Shown: positions 1 to 6,076, numbered from the stretch's first letter. The stretch: DNA of 6,263 bases from Clostridia bacterium (GCA_026418215.1 JAOABT010000465.1:1-6263), one strand, 5' to 3'. The notes: generated by a model from the letters alone, not told the origin. Numbers and translations are program-made.

Positions 1-214
1 GCCTTGTGTAAACTGCCGTTCCAGAATAGCCTTTCTTATCGGCATAGTTAAAATACGAGGAATAACCCTCGAGCGTCAGGTCCAACTGACCCTCCGAGAG
101 CTTCGTTTCCTGCAAGCACAGTATGTCAGGCCTTTTACTATCAAAGAATTCGAGAAAACCCTTGGCTAGAACAGCCCGTAATCCATTTACATTCCATGAG
201 ATAAGCTTAATCAT
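1..214 (-). CDS. xth: Exodeoxyribonuclease III (AP endonuclease), N-terminal part only
   Basis: The reverse strand encodes the first 71 residues of a protein that begins [16 protein letters not shown]; the rest runs off the left edge of the window. The WNVNG motif (residues 7-11) and LQETKL (residues 34-39, with Glu36 as the predicted metal ligand) are the first two signatures of the exonuclease III / endonuclease-exonuclease-phosphatase fold. GYSGTA near residues 62-67 also fits. Family members cut DNA 5' to abasic sites and remove nucleotides from 3' ends during base excision repair in the cytoplasm. The ATG at 212-214 is supported by an AAGGAG site seven bases upstream. The gene lies 206 bases downstream of the mutS-like gene on the same strand and probably has its own promoter. 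The family identity is secure; whether the unseen part is intact is unknown. Confidence 0.93.
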   Translation of the reverse strand, partial: MIKLISWNVNGLRAVLAKGFLEFFDSKRPDILCLQETKLSEGQLDLTLEGYSSYFNYADKKGYSGTAVYTR

Positions 215-350
215 GCAATTTCTCCTTATCGTTCTGATATTTACGTCTAAATGAAGTACCATTACTATCGTCTTATAACTATGGATCTCCTGCTTTTTAT
301 CGGCAATCCTTCATAGTTTCTCACCAATCACTTGACTATTAATGATTTTG

Positions 351-359
351 AATATAGCA
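351..359 (-). promoter_or_regulatory. Possible extended -10 promoter for exonuclease III
   Basis: On the minus strand the sequence reads TGCTATATT, a TGn extended -10 followed by TATATT (5 of 6 to consensus). No good -35 lies 16-18 bases upstream, which extended -10 promoters tolerate. Transcription would start near 344 and leave a leader of about 130 bases before the exonuclease ATG. A weaker alternative further downstream is TAGTCA-17-TATGAA. The 206-base gap after mutS and the lack of a visible hairpin terminator leave readthrough from mutS possible too. Confidence 0.4.
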
Positions 360-420
360 CCTAGCATCACTAAAACATATTACTTCCATTTATTACTTAT
401 CTAATTGTATAGGACTTATA

Positions 421-2115
421 TCAACTGCCGCAGGTCTCCCATATTTTTGTTTGCTCAAAGGCGCTGACCGCCTCATCGGCACCTCTAACGATGGTATCCT
501 CAAAGGCCATAAGCTTCAAAAGCTTGATGGCATTCCTGGATACAGCCCTGCCTTCTTTTATCCTGTAATCAAACTGTATTTCATCGTTGGTAATGGTCTC
601 TTCAAAGTGCTTGTTCTCGAAAACATCCTTTAGAATGTGGGTGAGCTCCACGTCATGGGTTGCGGCAAGTACACAGGCATTGAGTCTAGATAGAGCAAGA
701 AGCAGCTGTGATGAAGCCGCAATGCGCTCTATGGTGTTTGTTCCCCTTAGTACCTCATCAATAACACACAGACATTTTACTGCCTGATTTGCTGTTTGAA
801 AAATACGTTTAAGTGATTTGATTTCAGCAACAAAGTAGCTCTCACCGTTTAAAATACTGTCTTTAAGGGCCATGGAGGTGATGGGAAACAAGGGCACTGA
901 TGTCCAGGCCTTTGCATGTACCGTTCCTATGGTATGCGCCAGTAATGTATTAAGGGCTACACTCTTAAGATAGGTAGACTTACCCGAAGCATTCGAACCC
1001 GTAAGTAGCAACGGCTTAGTAAGGATAACGGGGTTGGGTGTACATTCCCTAATGAGAGGGTGAGTCGCCTCTTCAGCCATAACCATATGTATATTATCCT
1101 TGTCAGCCCAGAGAATCTCTGGTAAGCACCAGTTCTCAAGGCTCCTACGGTAAGAAGCAATACTTATAGAGGCATCTAGCTCGCCAATGAGGAGAATGAG
1201 CTTGATAAAGTCTTCCCTGTGCACCCTTACAAACTCAACTGCTCCTTGATAACTCCAAAGGTCAATAAGGAAGACACTTTTGATGAAGATTGAATAATCA
1301 GGCACATCGGATTGAGGCGGAAAAATAAACCGCGCTGGAGAGCCTTTCCTGGCTAAAGGGCTAAGCTTGGCATACATGTCACGCAGGCTGTCGAAATGCT
1401 CCTGTAATTCAGACGGGCCCTTGTCTTGAAGTGTTCCCGCAAAGGACACAACGGATGCCGCCTGTACGATGGTTTCAATGCCCGCTTGTATATGCTTCGC
1501 TGTTTTCTCATGGTAAAGTACATTGGCACCGATACTGATCCCAACGAGAAACACACCTAAGCCAAGGTCAATCAGCAAGGTGGGCAGAAAAAGGATGGGC
1601 AGGAAGCTTAGAACCTTGTGAAGCCATTTATTCTTGAGATCCATGAAATCGATATCCCCGGTCAACGTGGAAACACGGCCGCTTTCAGACTTCCCGTAGC
1701 GGGCCAGCAAGAGTTGAAGCCTTTCCCTCTCCTCAGGATGCTTGTCCCAAAACTCAATCATCTTGAGGCGCTTATTAAGGACACTTTTATTAAAAAGGGG
1801 TGTTCTTAGCAAATAATAGAGGGTTTCGTCTCCCATAGAGGTGTGTGTACTGTTTATCTTACTATAAAGTCTATCGAGTTCTAAATCGTTCCATGTGATA
1901 TCATCTACAACCAGTTGACTGCTTGATTGGTTAAGAAACCTGAATAGCTGAGAAAAGCCCTTAAAATCCCTCTGATCATATTCGTTTTCAGGCTCCTGCC
2001 CCCAGGAAGCCTTGATTTGAGTCATGAGCTTCTTTTTATTGTTTTGTCCTCGATAGGAATAATCTATAATAAAAAACACCGCAATGATACAAACGGCTAC
2101 AATAAAATCTCCCAC
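421..2115 (-). CDS. Membrane-associated MutS-family ATPase (MutS domain V protein)
   Basis: This 564-residue protein ends in a complete MutS-type ABC ATPase: Walker A TGSNASGKST (372-381), a signature region DSILNGESYFVAEI (419-432), Walker B with Asp453-Glu454 in CVIDEVLRGTNTIER, and an ATHD switch with His487. The middle (about 95-125 and 230-330) resembles the helical core of MutS, but the mismatch-recognition domain I with its Phe-x-Glu motif is not seen, and the length is well below the roughly 850 residues of repair MutS. Residues 4-18 form a hydrophobic membrane segment followed by basic residues, and about 168-200 could hold one or two more. It is therefore probably an inner-membrane MutS relative whose role is unknown, not the canonical repair protein. 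The start is GTG at 2113-2115, six bases after GGAGG. The gene is divergent from uraA and upstream of exonuclease III. The family call is firm; the function is not. Confidence 0.9.
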   Translation of the reverse strand: MGDFIVAVCIIAVFFIIDYSYRGQNNKKKLMTQIKASWGQEPENEYDQRDFKGFSQLFRFLNQSSSQLVVDDITWNDLELDRLYSKINSTHTSMGDETLYYLLRTPLFNKSVLNKRLKMIEFWDKHPEERERLQLLLARYGKSESGRVSTLTGDIDFMDLKNKWLHKVLSFLPILFLPTLLIDLGLGVFLVGISIGANVLYHEKTAKHIQAGIETIVQAASVVSFAGTLQDKGPSELQEHFDSLRDMYAKLSPLARKGSPARFIFPPQSDVPDYSIFIKSVFLIDLWSYQGAVEFVRVHREDFIKLILLIGELDASISIASYRRSLENWCLPEILWADKDNIHMVMAEEATHPLIRECTPNPVILTKPLLLTGSNASGKSTYLKSVALNTLLAHTIGTVHAKAWTSVPLFPITSMALKDSILNGESYFVAEIKSLKRIFQTANQAVKCLCVIDEVLRGTNTIERIAASSQLLLALSRLNACVLAATHDVELTHILKDVFENKHFEETITNDEIQFDYRIKEGRAVSRNAIKLLKLMAFEDTIVRGADEAVSAFEQTKIWETCGS

Positions 2116-2120
2116 ATTGA

Positions 2121-2127
2121 TCCTCCC
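2121..2127 (-). promoter_or_regulatory. Ribosome binding site that decides the mutS-like start
   Basis: The minus strand reads GGGAGGATCAATGTG. GGAGG is six bases from the GTG at 2113-2115 that opens the long frame, and four bases from an overlapping ATG at 2115-2117. That ATG reads only six codons (MWEILL) before TAG, so the gene start must be GTG despite the nearby ATG. Confidence 0.75.
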
Positions 2128-2144
2128 AATCTGTTTTCCCGTAC

Positions 2145-2173
2145 ATTATATCCCTCGTTTTGCAAGCCTGCAA
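2145..2173 (-). promoter_or_regulatory. Promoter of the mutS-like gene
   Basis: On the minus strand TTGCAG (2168-2173) and a perfect TATAAT (2145-2150) are separated by exactly 17 bases. This predicts a sigma-A type start near 2138 and a very short leader of about 22 bases. The -10 is perfect; the -35 keeps only the TTG core. An imperfect inverted repeat at 2154-2196 overlaps the spacer and the -35. Confidence 0.7.
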
Positions 2174-2196
2174 CGCCGATCATGCAAAAAAACGAG
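2154..2196. repeat. Imperfect inverted repeat over the mutS promoter
   Basis: CTCGTTTTGCA (2154-2164) faces TGCAAAAAAACGAG (2183-2196). The arms are complementary except for three extra A residues in the right arm, with an 18-base centre. It covers the -35 and most of the spacer of the mutS-like promoter, and lies about 30 bases upstream of the uraA -35. It could be an operator or cruciform, but it may also be chance in AT-rich DNA. Confidence 0.35.
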
Positions 2197-2225
2197 CATT
2201 ATGGTAAATAATATAGCTTTGCAAC

Positions 2226-2254
2226 TAGACGTGCATTCTATCTTTTGTTATACT
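2226..2254 (+). promoter_or_regulatory. Promoter of the uracil permease gene
   Basis: TAGACG (2226-2231, 4 of 6 to the -35 consensus) and TATACT (2249-2254, 5 of 6) are 17 bases apart, and a TGT just before the -10 makes it an extended -10. Transcription would begin near 2261, giving a leader of about 54 bases. The leader has a small fold around 2258-2282 (GGTT/AACC core) but no terminator hairpin with a U run, so a PyrR-type or uracil-sensing attenuator is not evident. Confidence 0.65.
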
Positions 2255-2314
2255 TTTGTCTGGTTGTGAAGAAACCTGTCAGATAAAATCAAAATTTGTA
2301 GGAGGATTCGCTTT

Positions 2315-3655
2315 ATGCAGCGCAGAGTCTACCAGGTAGATGAAAAAGTACCTTTTCTCCAGGCGTTACCGCTAAGCTTCCAACATCTGTTCGCGATGTT
2401 TGGTGCTTCGGTTCTGGTTCCGTTCCTTTTTAATCAGGCCGCACAGAAAGCCAGCGGAAATCCATCAGCTCAAGTCATCGACCCAGCCTTGGTTCTTCTC
2501 TTAAACGGTATAGGCACTCTCATTTACTTATTCCTCTGTAAAGGAAAGGCCCCCGCATTTTTGGGTTCCAGTTTCGCTTTTATCGCCCCGGCATCAGCCA
2601 TTATTGCAAGTTCAAAAGATGTAGCTACCAATTTCCCGAGAGCTCTTGGCGGTTTTATCGTTGCAGGAGCTATTTTTACAATTGTAGCTCTTTTAGTTAA
2701 AGCCGTTGGTACCAAATGGCTCGATGTTGTTCTACCGCCTGCAGCCATGGGTCCTATTGTTTCTCTTATCGGCCTTGAGCTTGCTGGAACAGCCGTCGGC
2801 ATGGCAAAGCACTTCCCGCACGACACAGCTGGCCAGTTCGACAAGTATGCCATCATCATTGCGCTGGCAACCCTTGCAGTGGTTGTCCTCGGCAATGTCT
2901 TATTTAAAGGCTTTTTCGCCGCAATCCCAGTTCTCATCGGTGTCGTTTTCGGCTATGCGTTAACTGCTGTGATGAACATTTACATCCCCGGCCTCATCGA
3001 TTTTAATGCAATTATCAATGCCCCTTTGATCAAGGTTCCAACCTTTGTCCTTCCGACCTTTGACATTTCGGCTATAGCAATCATTGTTCCGGCCGCTCTG
3101 GTGGTCATTTCCGAGCACATCGGCCACCTCGTGGTGACCAGCAACATCGTCGGCCGCGATCTTACCAAGGACCCCGGTCTTCACAGATCCATGCTCGGCG
3201 ATGGCCTCTCCACCATGCTTTCGGGCTTCACAGGCTCCTGCCCTACTACCACTTACGGTGAAAACATGGGCGTTATGGCCATTACAAAGGTTTACAGCGT
3301 ATGGGTCATCGGCGGTGCTGCCGTGATCTCCATCCTTATTTCCTTCTTTGGTAACGTGAAGGAAGCCATCACCAGCATACCTGTTCCCGTTATGGGCGGT
3401 ATCTGCATGCTGCTGTTCGGCGTCATCGCAGCTTCCGGTATCCGTATGATTGTAGAATCCAAGGTTGATTACAGTAAATCACGTAACCTCATTCTGACTG
3501 CTGTCATCTTTATTGTAGGCTTAGGCGGCTTGTCCATCAAGGTTGGAAGCCAAATCGAGCTCAAGGGCATGGTTCTGGCAACCCTCGTAGGCATGGGCCT
3601 CAGCCTGATCTTCTATATCTTCGACAAGCTAAAGATTACAAACGACCAGGACTAA
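2315..3655 (+). CDS. uraA: Uracil permease (NCS2 family, UraA type)
   Basis: This 446-residue integral membrane protein takes up uracil by proton symport, as known for Escherichia coli UraA. From memory it matches that protein along nearly its whole length, including LSFQHLFAMFGASVLVP near the start and LGSSFAFI (83-90). Glu267 and His271 in SEHIGHL and Glu316 in TTTYGENMGVMAI line up with the uracil and proton-coupling residues Glu241, His245 and Glu290 of E. coli UraA, with identical 49-residue spacing between the two Glu. It is about 17 residues longer than E. coli UraA, partly from a polar insertion after the first membrane segment (about 41-57). ATG at 2315 follows AGGAGGA (2300-2306) by eight bases. 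It has its own promoter and terminator, so it is a single-gene unit for pyrimidine salvage. Uracil is much more likely than xanthine as substrate. Confidence 0.95.
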   Translation: MQRRVYQVDEKVPFLQALPLSFQHLFAMFGASVLVPFLFNQAAQKASGNPSAQVIDPALVLLLNGIGTLIYLFLCKGKAPAFLGSSFAFIAPASAIIASSKDVATNFPRALGGFIVAGAIFTIVALLVKAVGTKWLDVVLPPAAMGPIVSLIGLELAGTAVGMAKHFPHDTAGQFDKYAIIIALATLAVVVLGNVLFKGFFAAIPVLIGVVFGYALTAVMNIYIPGLIDFNAIINAPLIKVPTFVLPTFDISAIAIIVPAALVVISEHIGHLVVTSNIVGRDLTKDPGLHRSMLGDGLSTMLSGFTGSCPTTTYGENMGVMAITKVYSVWVIGGAAVISILISFFGNVKEAITSIPVPVMGGICMLLFGVIAASGIRMIVESKVDYSKSRNLILTAVIFIVGLGGLSIKVGSQIELKGMVLATLVGMGLSLIFYIFDKLKITNDQD

Positions 3656-3699
3656 GAATAAGTCTTAAAATATCTCATGATATGTTAAATCTTCCAAAG

Positions 3700-3731
3700 C
3701 AAAAGAGCGAACCTTCGGGCTCGCTCTTTTG
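3700..3731 (+). terminator. Rho-independent terminator after uraA
   Basis: CAAAAGAGCGA (3700-3710) and TCGCTCTTTTG (3721-3731) are perfect 11-bp reverse complements. Between them CC-TTCG-GG adds a stable UUCG tetraloop across a single A/C mismatch. The T-rich right arm supplies the U tract. It lies 45 bases after the permease stop. The left arm is A-rich, so the same hairpin gives a U tract on the minus strand and could stop transcripts arriving from the GNAT operon. Confidence 0.92.
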
Positions 3732-3943
3732 TTATATTCTAATATCCAGCTTAACTACAATTCAATATTCTAAAATGGAAGGCTCAACTAAACAGTCCTT
3801 TTAATTGCACTGTGAAGAGAGATCATTACACTGCAGTTTTGGCTTTTTCAAGTGTCTTGGACACGCTTAACTTAGCCGTAAACCCATAGACTCGCTTTTA
3901 ATCGTAACTTTATTTGTATTCAAGTTGCTTCTAAAGTTATATT
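3731..3943. repeat. Possible remnant of a small (about 197-bp) inserted element
   Basis: GTTATATT occurs at 3731-3738 and again at 3936-3943 in the same orientation. Inside, CTTAACTACAA (3750-3760) and the reverse complement of 3914-3924 (CTTGAATACAA) agree at 9 of 11 bases, and both arms sit exactly 11 bases from the direct repeats. This is the layout of a miniature element with a target duplication. The outermost 11 bases pair poorly (5 of 11) and the DNA is AT-rich, so chance is a real alternative. Confidence 0.25.
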
Positions 3944-3964
3944 GCAGCCCTTCCTTTTATTCCC

Positions 3965-3980
3965 TAATTGCCTGCAATTA
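3965..3980. repeat. Short palindrome over the GNAT stop codon
   Basis: TAATTGC (3965-3971) and GCAATTA (3974-3980) are exact reverse complements separated by CT. The right arm contains the GNAT stop codon. No U run follows on the minus strand, so it is not a standard terminator; it could protect the transcript's 3' end. Confidence 0.4.
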
Positions 3981-4559
3981 ACTCCTGCTCAGGGTGTTCA
4001 GGACCTTCTTAACATAAACCGATTCAAACTCCTCAGAGAGCATGTCCATTAAAACGGCATCGTATTTCTCCCCGCCTACGACGCGCGCCTGCCTTCTTCT
4101 GCCGATTTCCTTAAAGCCAACCTTCTTATAGCAATTGAGCGCTCTCTCATTGTAGGAAAAGACGCCAAGCATAATATTGTTAAGGTTCAAAAGATTAAAG
4201 CCAAAATCCAGAAGCAGCTTGAGAGCTTCTGTCCCATAACCCTTGCCACGGTACTCCTGATCTCCAATAAAAATGCCCACGTGGCCTGTACGGTCGACAT
4301 GATTGACACTAAAAAGGAGACAACGGCCTAGCAGCTTATCGGTTGCAAGATCCACAATATTAAAGACGGGGTCATGATTTTTAATGATATGCTCTATCCA
4401 TTCCCTCATATTAGCCGGAAAAATAGTACCATAGGCCTCATCTCCAAGAGGAAGGGTCACCTCGAGCATATTCAGCCAAGCGGCCCATTGATCGGCATCC
4501 TCTATCGTTACGGGTGCAAGATAACATTTTTCACCTATGATTTTTCTGTAATAGCTCAC
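3978..4559 (-). CDS. GNAT-family N-acetyltransferase, RimJ/RimL-like
   Basis: This 193-residue protein is predicted to transfer an acetyl group from acetyl-CoA to an amine. The acetyl-CoA pyrophosphate loop is seen as YRGKGYGTEALKLLLDFGF (103-121), preceded by a beta strand HVGIFIG (93-99). The late motif NERALNCYKKVGFKEIGR (137-154) completes the fold, and the N-terminal LAPVTIEDADQWAAWLN is typical of the RimJ/RimL-type Acetyltransf_3 group. The substrate cannot be read from the sequence; it could be a protein N-terminus, an amino acid, a polyamine or a small toxic amine. The start is GTG at 4557-4559, with TAGGAGA (4565-4571) just upstream. The start overlaps the stop of the hydrolase gene in GTGA, so the two are probably translationally coupled. 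It is the last gene of the minus-strand row, with no clear terminator of its own. Confidence 0.9.
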   Translation of the reverse strand: MSYYRKIIGEKCYLAPVTIEDADQWAAWLNMLEVTLPLGDEAYGTIFPANMREWIEHIIKNHDPVFNIVDLATDKLLGRCLLFSVNHVDRTGHVGIFIGDQEYRGKGYGTEALKLLLDFGFNLLNLNNIMLGVFSYNERALNCYKKVGFKEIGRRRQARVVGGEKYDAVLMDMLSEEFESVYVKKVLNTLSRS

Positions 4560-5593
4560 TTAAATCTCCTACCTTTATTCTTAGTAATTACACTTTTCTT
4601 CCTGATGAGAAAAACTGAGGGCAATACGAGGAAGCACGTTACCCCCATGACGATGAGTAGCTTGTCTTTTGAGGGGTTCTCAATATCTTTAACCAGTTCT
4701 TGGGCTTGCTGAATGAGCTTTTCATCCATCAGCACCGTTGAGAGTATGCCGTTCTCGGGAATTTTAATGACATAGCTTTTATCAAAGCCCTTATAGGTTT
4801 CGATGGTGCCGTTATCTATTGAGACCTTCCAGACCTTGCTAAAGTCCCTTCTGAGTGAAAAATACACCACATTTTCTTTAGGATCGAAAAGGGATGACAT
4901 GAGCGTTTCACACGAAGGGTTGGTTTGTACAGTTTTCTTTAAGACATCCCAGCCCGTATCAATGTTGAAGCCTTCAAGGTTTTTTTCTATTGTCTCACAG
5001 GCTGTTTTATAGCGGTCAGCTCCTCCCCCGAAAACGTCTGTATAAGGCTTATCACGAAAATCTGAGACCTTGAAATTTGTCATAACCAGGAACTTGTCCT
5101 TGATATCAACAAGCTCGTTTTTTCCCTTGCCAACCTCGCATATGACGGCGTCACCATATTTGTCAGCCAGCATCATGTGGATAGGATAGGTTGTGGGTGC
5201 TAAGCGATTGCTGGCCAACATATCTCTTACCTGAAAAATATGGTCAAAGGATAGTACCTTAGATGGAAGATCTCCGATATAAATCTCATTGCTGTTTAGG
5301 CTTTTTTGCGCAGGCAGGCTTGGATACTGTATCTGGGTGGGTATGAAGAGCCCTTTGTTCGTGACAGCTACGAACATAGGGTACAATTCCCCTTCTTGGA
5401 ACTGGCCGTAGAAGATCTTAAGGCCATTCTGGTTGAAGAAGTTAAGCCTTATGGGAGTGTCGGGATAATCGAAATTCATCCCATAAAGGATCTTGTCCGA
5501 ATACTCTGCAAAGCTTGTGCAGGCAAAAGCCGAACTATAAAGACTAAAAACCATAATTAAAATAAGAATCAGACAATAAAAAACCTTCTTCAT
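4556..5593 (-). CDS. Exported, membrane-anchored Ntn-hydrolase (choloylglycine hydrolase / penicillin acylase-like amidase)
   Basis: This 345-residue protein has a signal peptide (basic MKK, hydrophobic 4-22, AFA cleavage site) placed directly before CTSFAEYSDKILYGMNFDYP. In the linear amide C-N hydrolase family the N-terminal Cys is the nucleophile; here signal peptidase cleavage would expose Cys25 in mature form. Asp42 in NFDYP, Asn173 in VMTNF and Arg194 in ADRY fit the other active-site positions of the family, though I placed these by eye. SSLFDPKENVVYFSLRRDF (233-251) is a typical late family strand pair. Residues 312-330 are a membrane segment followed by a basic tail, giving an outside-facing enzyme anchored at its C-terminus. 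The substrate is unknown; bile salts, penicillin and N-acyl signals are family examples only. Start ATG at 5591-5593 overlaps the upstream stop (ATGA) and follows GAGGTG at 5598-5603. Confidence 0.85.
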   Translation of the reverse strand: MKKVFYCLILILIMVFSLYSSAFACTSFAEYSDKILYGMNFDYPDTPIRLNFFNQNGLKIFYGQFQEGELYPMFVAVTNKGLFIPTQIQYPSLPAQKSLNSNEIYIGDLPSKVLSFDHIFQVRDMLASNRLAPTTYPIHMMLADKYGDAVICEVGKGKNELVDIKDKFLVMTNFKVSDFRDKPYTDVFGGGADRYKTACETIEKNLEGFNIDTGWDVLKKTVQTNPSCETLMSSLFDPKENVVYFSLRRDFSKVWKVSIDNGTIETYKGFDKSYVIKIPENGILSTVLMDEKLIQQAQELVKDIENPSKDKLLIVMGVTCFLVLPSVFLIRKKSVITKNKGRRFK

Positions 5594-5956
5594 AGCTCAC
5601 CTCGTGTTCGTTTTTCCCAAATAATGCTATAGCGCCAGAACAGTTGTCGTCTTATTGATGCACCCCCAAGAATAGAATCCGAAGTCTTCTTTATCTCTCT
5701 AAGGGTTAAGTAGTGATCATTAACGATATGCCTGTTCCAGGCTTCTCTCTTCCTTACTCTTTTTAAGCCGGCCAGTTTTCGCAAAAGACATCGCTATATT
5801 CAGCGAGACTGCTGCTGACGAAAGTAAATAGTCCCCCAGCGTTTCGGGAAGATGCTTTATAAAGAATGAGTGATAGTGGATATTATGCTCCCACTTTGGC
5901 TCGTCCAGCTGTGCTATGGTATCAAAATCCTTCTGCACCACATTTGGTGTACCCAT
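5590..5956 (-). pseudogene. Class I SAM-dependent methyltransferase, internally deleted and frameshifted
   Basis: The reading frame opens well: ATG at 5954-5956 after GGAGGG, then VQKDFDTIAQLDEPKWEHNI and HYHSFFIKHLPETLG, the usual start of a class I methyltransferase family. Right after residue 41 it jumps to DYLLSSAAVSLNIAMSFAKTGRLKK, which in relatives lies after the Rossmann core. The SAM-binding motif (of the type LDIGCGTG) and the rest of the core, roughly 110 residues, are missing; the junction is near 5833. A second lesion near 5744, in a GAAGAGAGAAG tract, shifts the frame: the first frame ends at 5720, and the C-terminus (EAWNRHIVNDHYLTLREIKK, then a late IRRQLFWRYSIIWEK) continues in the next frame to TGA at 5590-5592. 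That stop overlaps the hydrolase start as ATGA. Without a SAM site it cannot be an active methyltransferase. The family call rests on remembered relatives. Confidence 0.8.
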
Positions 5957-6018
5957 AGGCCCTCCGGTTTCCGTTACTATTCATCAGGGAAGTTCAATGT
6001 TTTCCCTTAGCCGCCATA

Positions 6019-6050
6019 TTAGACGGCATTTGATTCCTTGGATCGTCTAA
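6019..6050. repeat. Inverted repeat in the gap upstream of the methyltransferase remnant
   Basis: TTAGACG (6019-6025) and CGTCTAA (6044-6050) are perfect 7-bp reverse complements with an 18-base centre. A competing GCCG (6010-6013) / CGGC (6024-6027) pairing shares bases with the left arm. No U run follows on either strand, so it is not a simple terminator. An operator or a leader structure for the coupled genes downstream is possible. The 120-base gap (5957-6076) has no convincing -35/-10 pair for the minus strand. Confidence 0.4.
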
Positions 6051-6076
6051 CCTGGTGAATATCGTTCTTTTCGCAA

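Larger units (their letters stand above)
3656..3977. other. Intergenic segment without a gene, convergent genes on both sides
   Basis: This 322-base stretch separates the convergent uracil permease and GNAT genes. It starts with the permease terminator (3700-3731). After that I see no credible gene: all frames are broken by stops, and the longest suggestive stretch (minus strand 3826-3897, 23 codons) has no start. It holds a GTGTC/GACAC hairpin at 3852-3864 nested in GGCT (3841-3844) / AGCC (3874-3877), a palindrome at 3965-3980 that covers the GNAT stop codon, and an 8-bp direct repeat GTTATATT (3731-3738 and 3936-3943) described separately. It could be a relic of a small repeat element or a structured 3' tail. 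Confidence 0.6.

Noticed and set aside
215..420. Small gene or RNA between mutS and exonuclease III
   Set aside because: No open frame with a ribosome binding site and no strong fold was seen; only a possible promoter for the exonuclease gene is supported.
421..2115. Canonical mismatch-repair mutS or mutS2
   Set aside because: The protein is too short, no mismatch-recognition domain I and no C-terminal Smr nuclease domain are seen, and it has hydrophobic membrane-like segments that those proteins lack.
2261..2314. Pyrimidine-responsive attenuator (PyrR site) or riboswitch in the uraA leader
   Set aside because: The leader is only about 54 bases, has one weak fold at 2258-2282, and has no terminator hairpin with a U run.
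2524..2937. Long minus-strand open frame (137 codons) inside uraA
   Set aside because: It is an antisense shadow of the well-supported permease frame, shows no recognisable family motif, and lacks its own context.
3826..3897. Minus-strand 23-codon open stretch reading KRVYGFTAKLSVSKTLEKAK before its stop
   Set aside because: It has an in-frame stop immediately upstream, no start codon and no ribosome binding site. It reads protein-like only in part and is better treated as part of the possible dispersed repeat.
4556..5593. Lipoprotein with Cys25 as the lipidated residue
   Set aside because: The residues before Cys (AFA) do not fit a lipobox, which wants Leu or a similar residue at -3, and the CTSF sequence fits an Ntn nucleophile.
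5590..5784. Independent 64-residue gene starting with ATG at 5784
   Set aside because: Its first 13 residues are out-of-frame reading of the methyltransferase. From EAWNRH onward it is the frameshifted C-terminus of the same broken gene, and no ribosome binding site supports the internal ATG.
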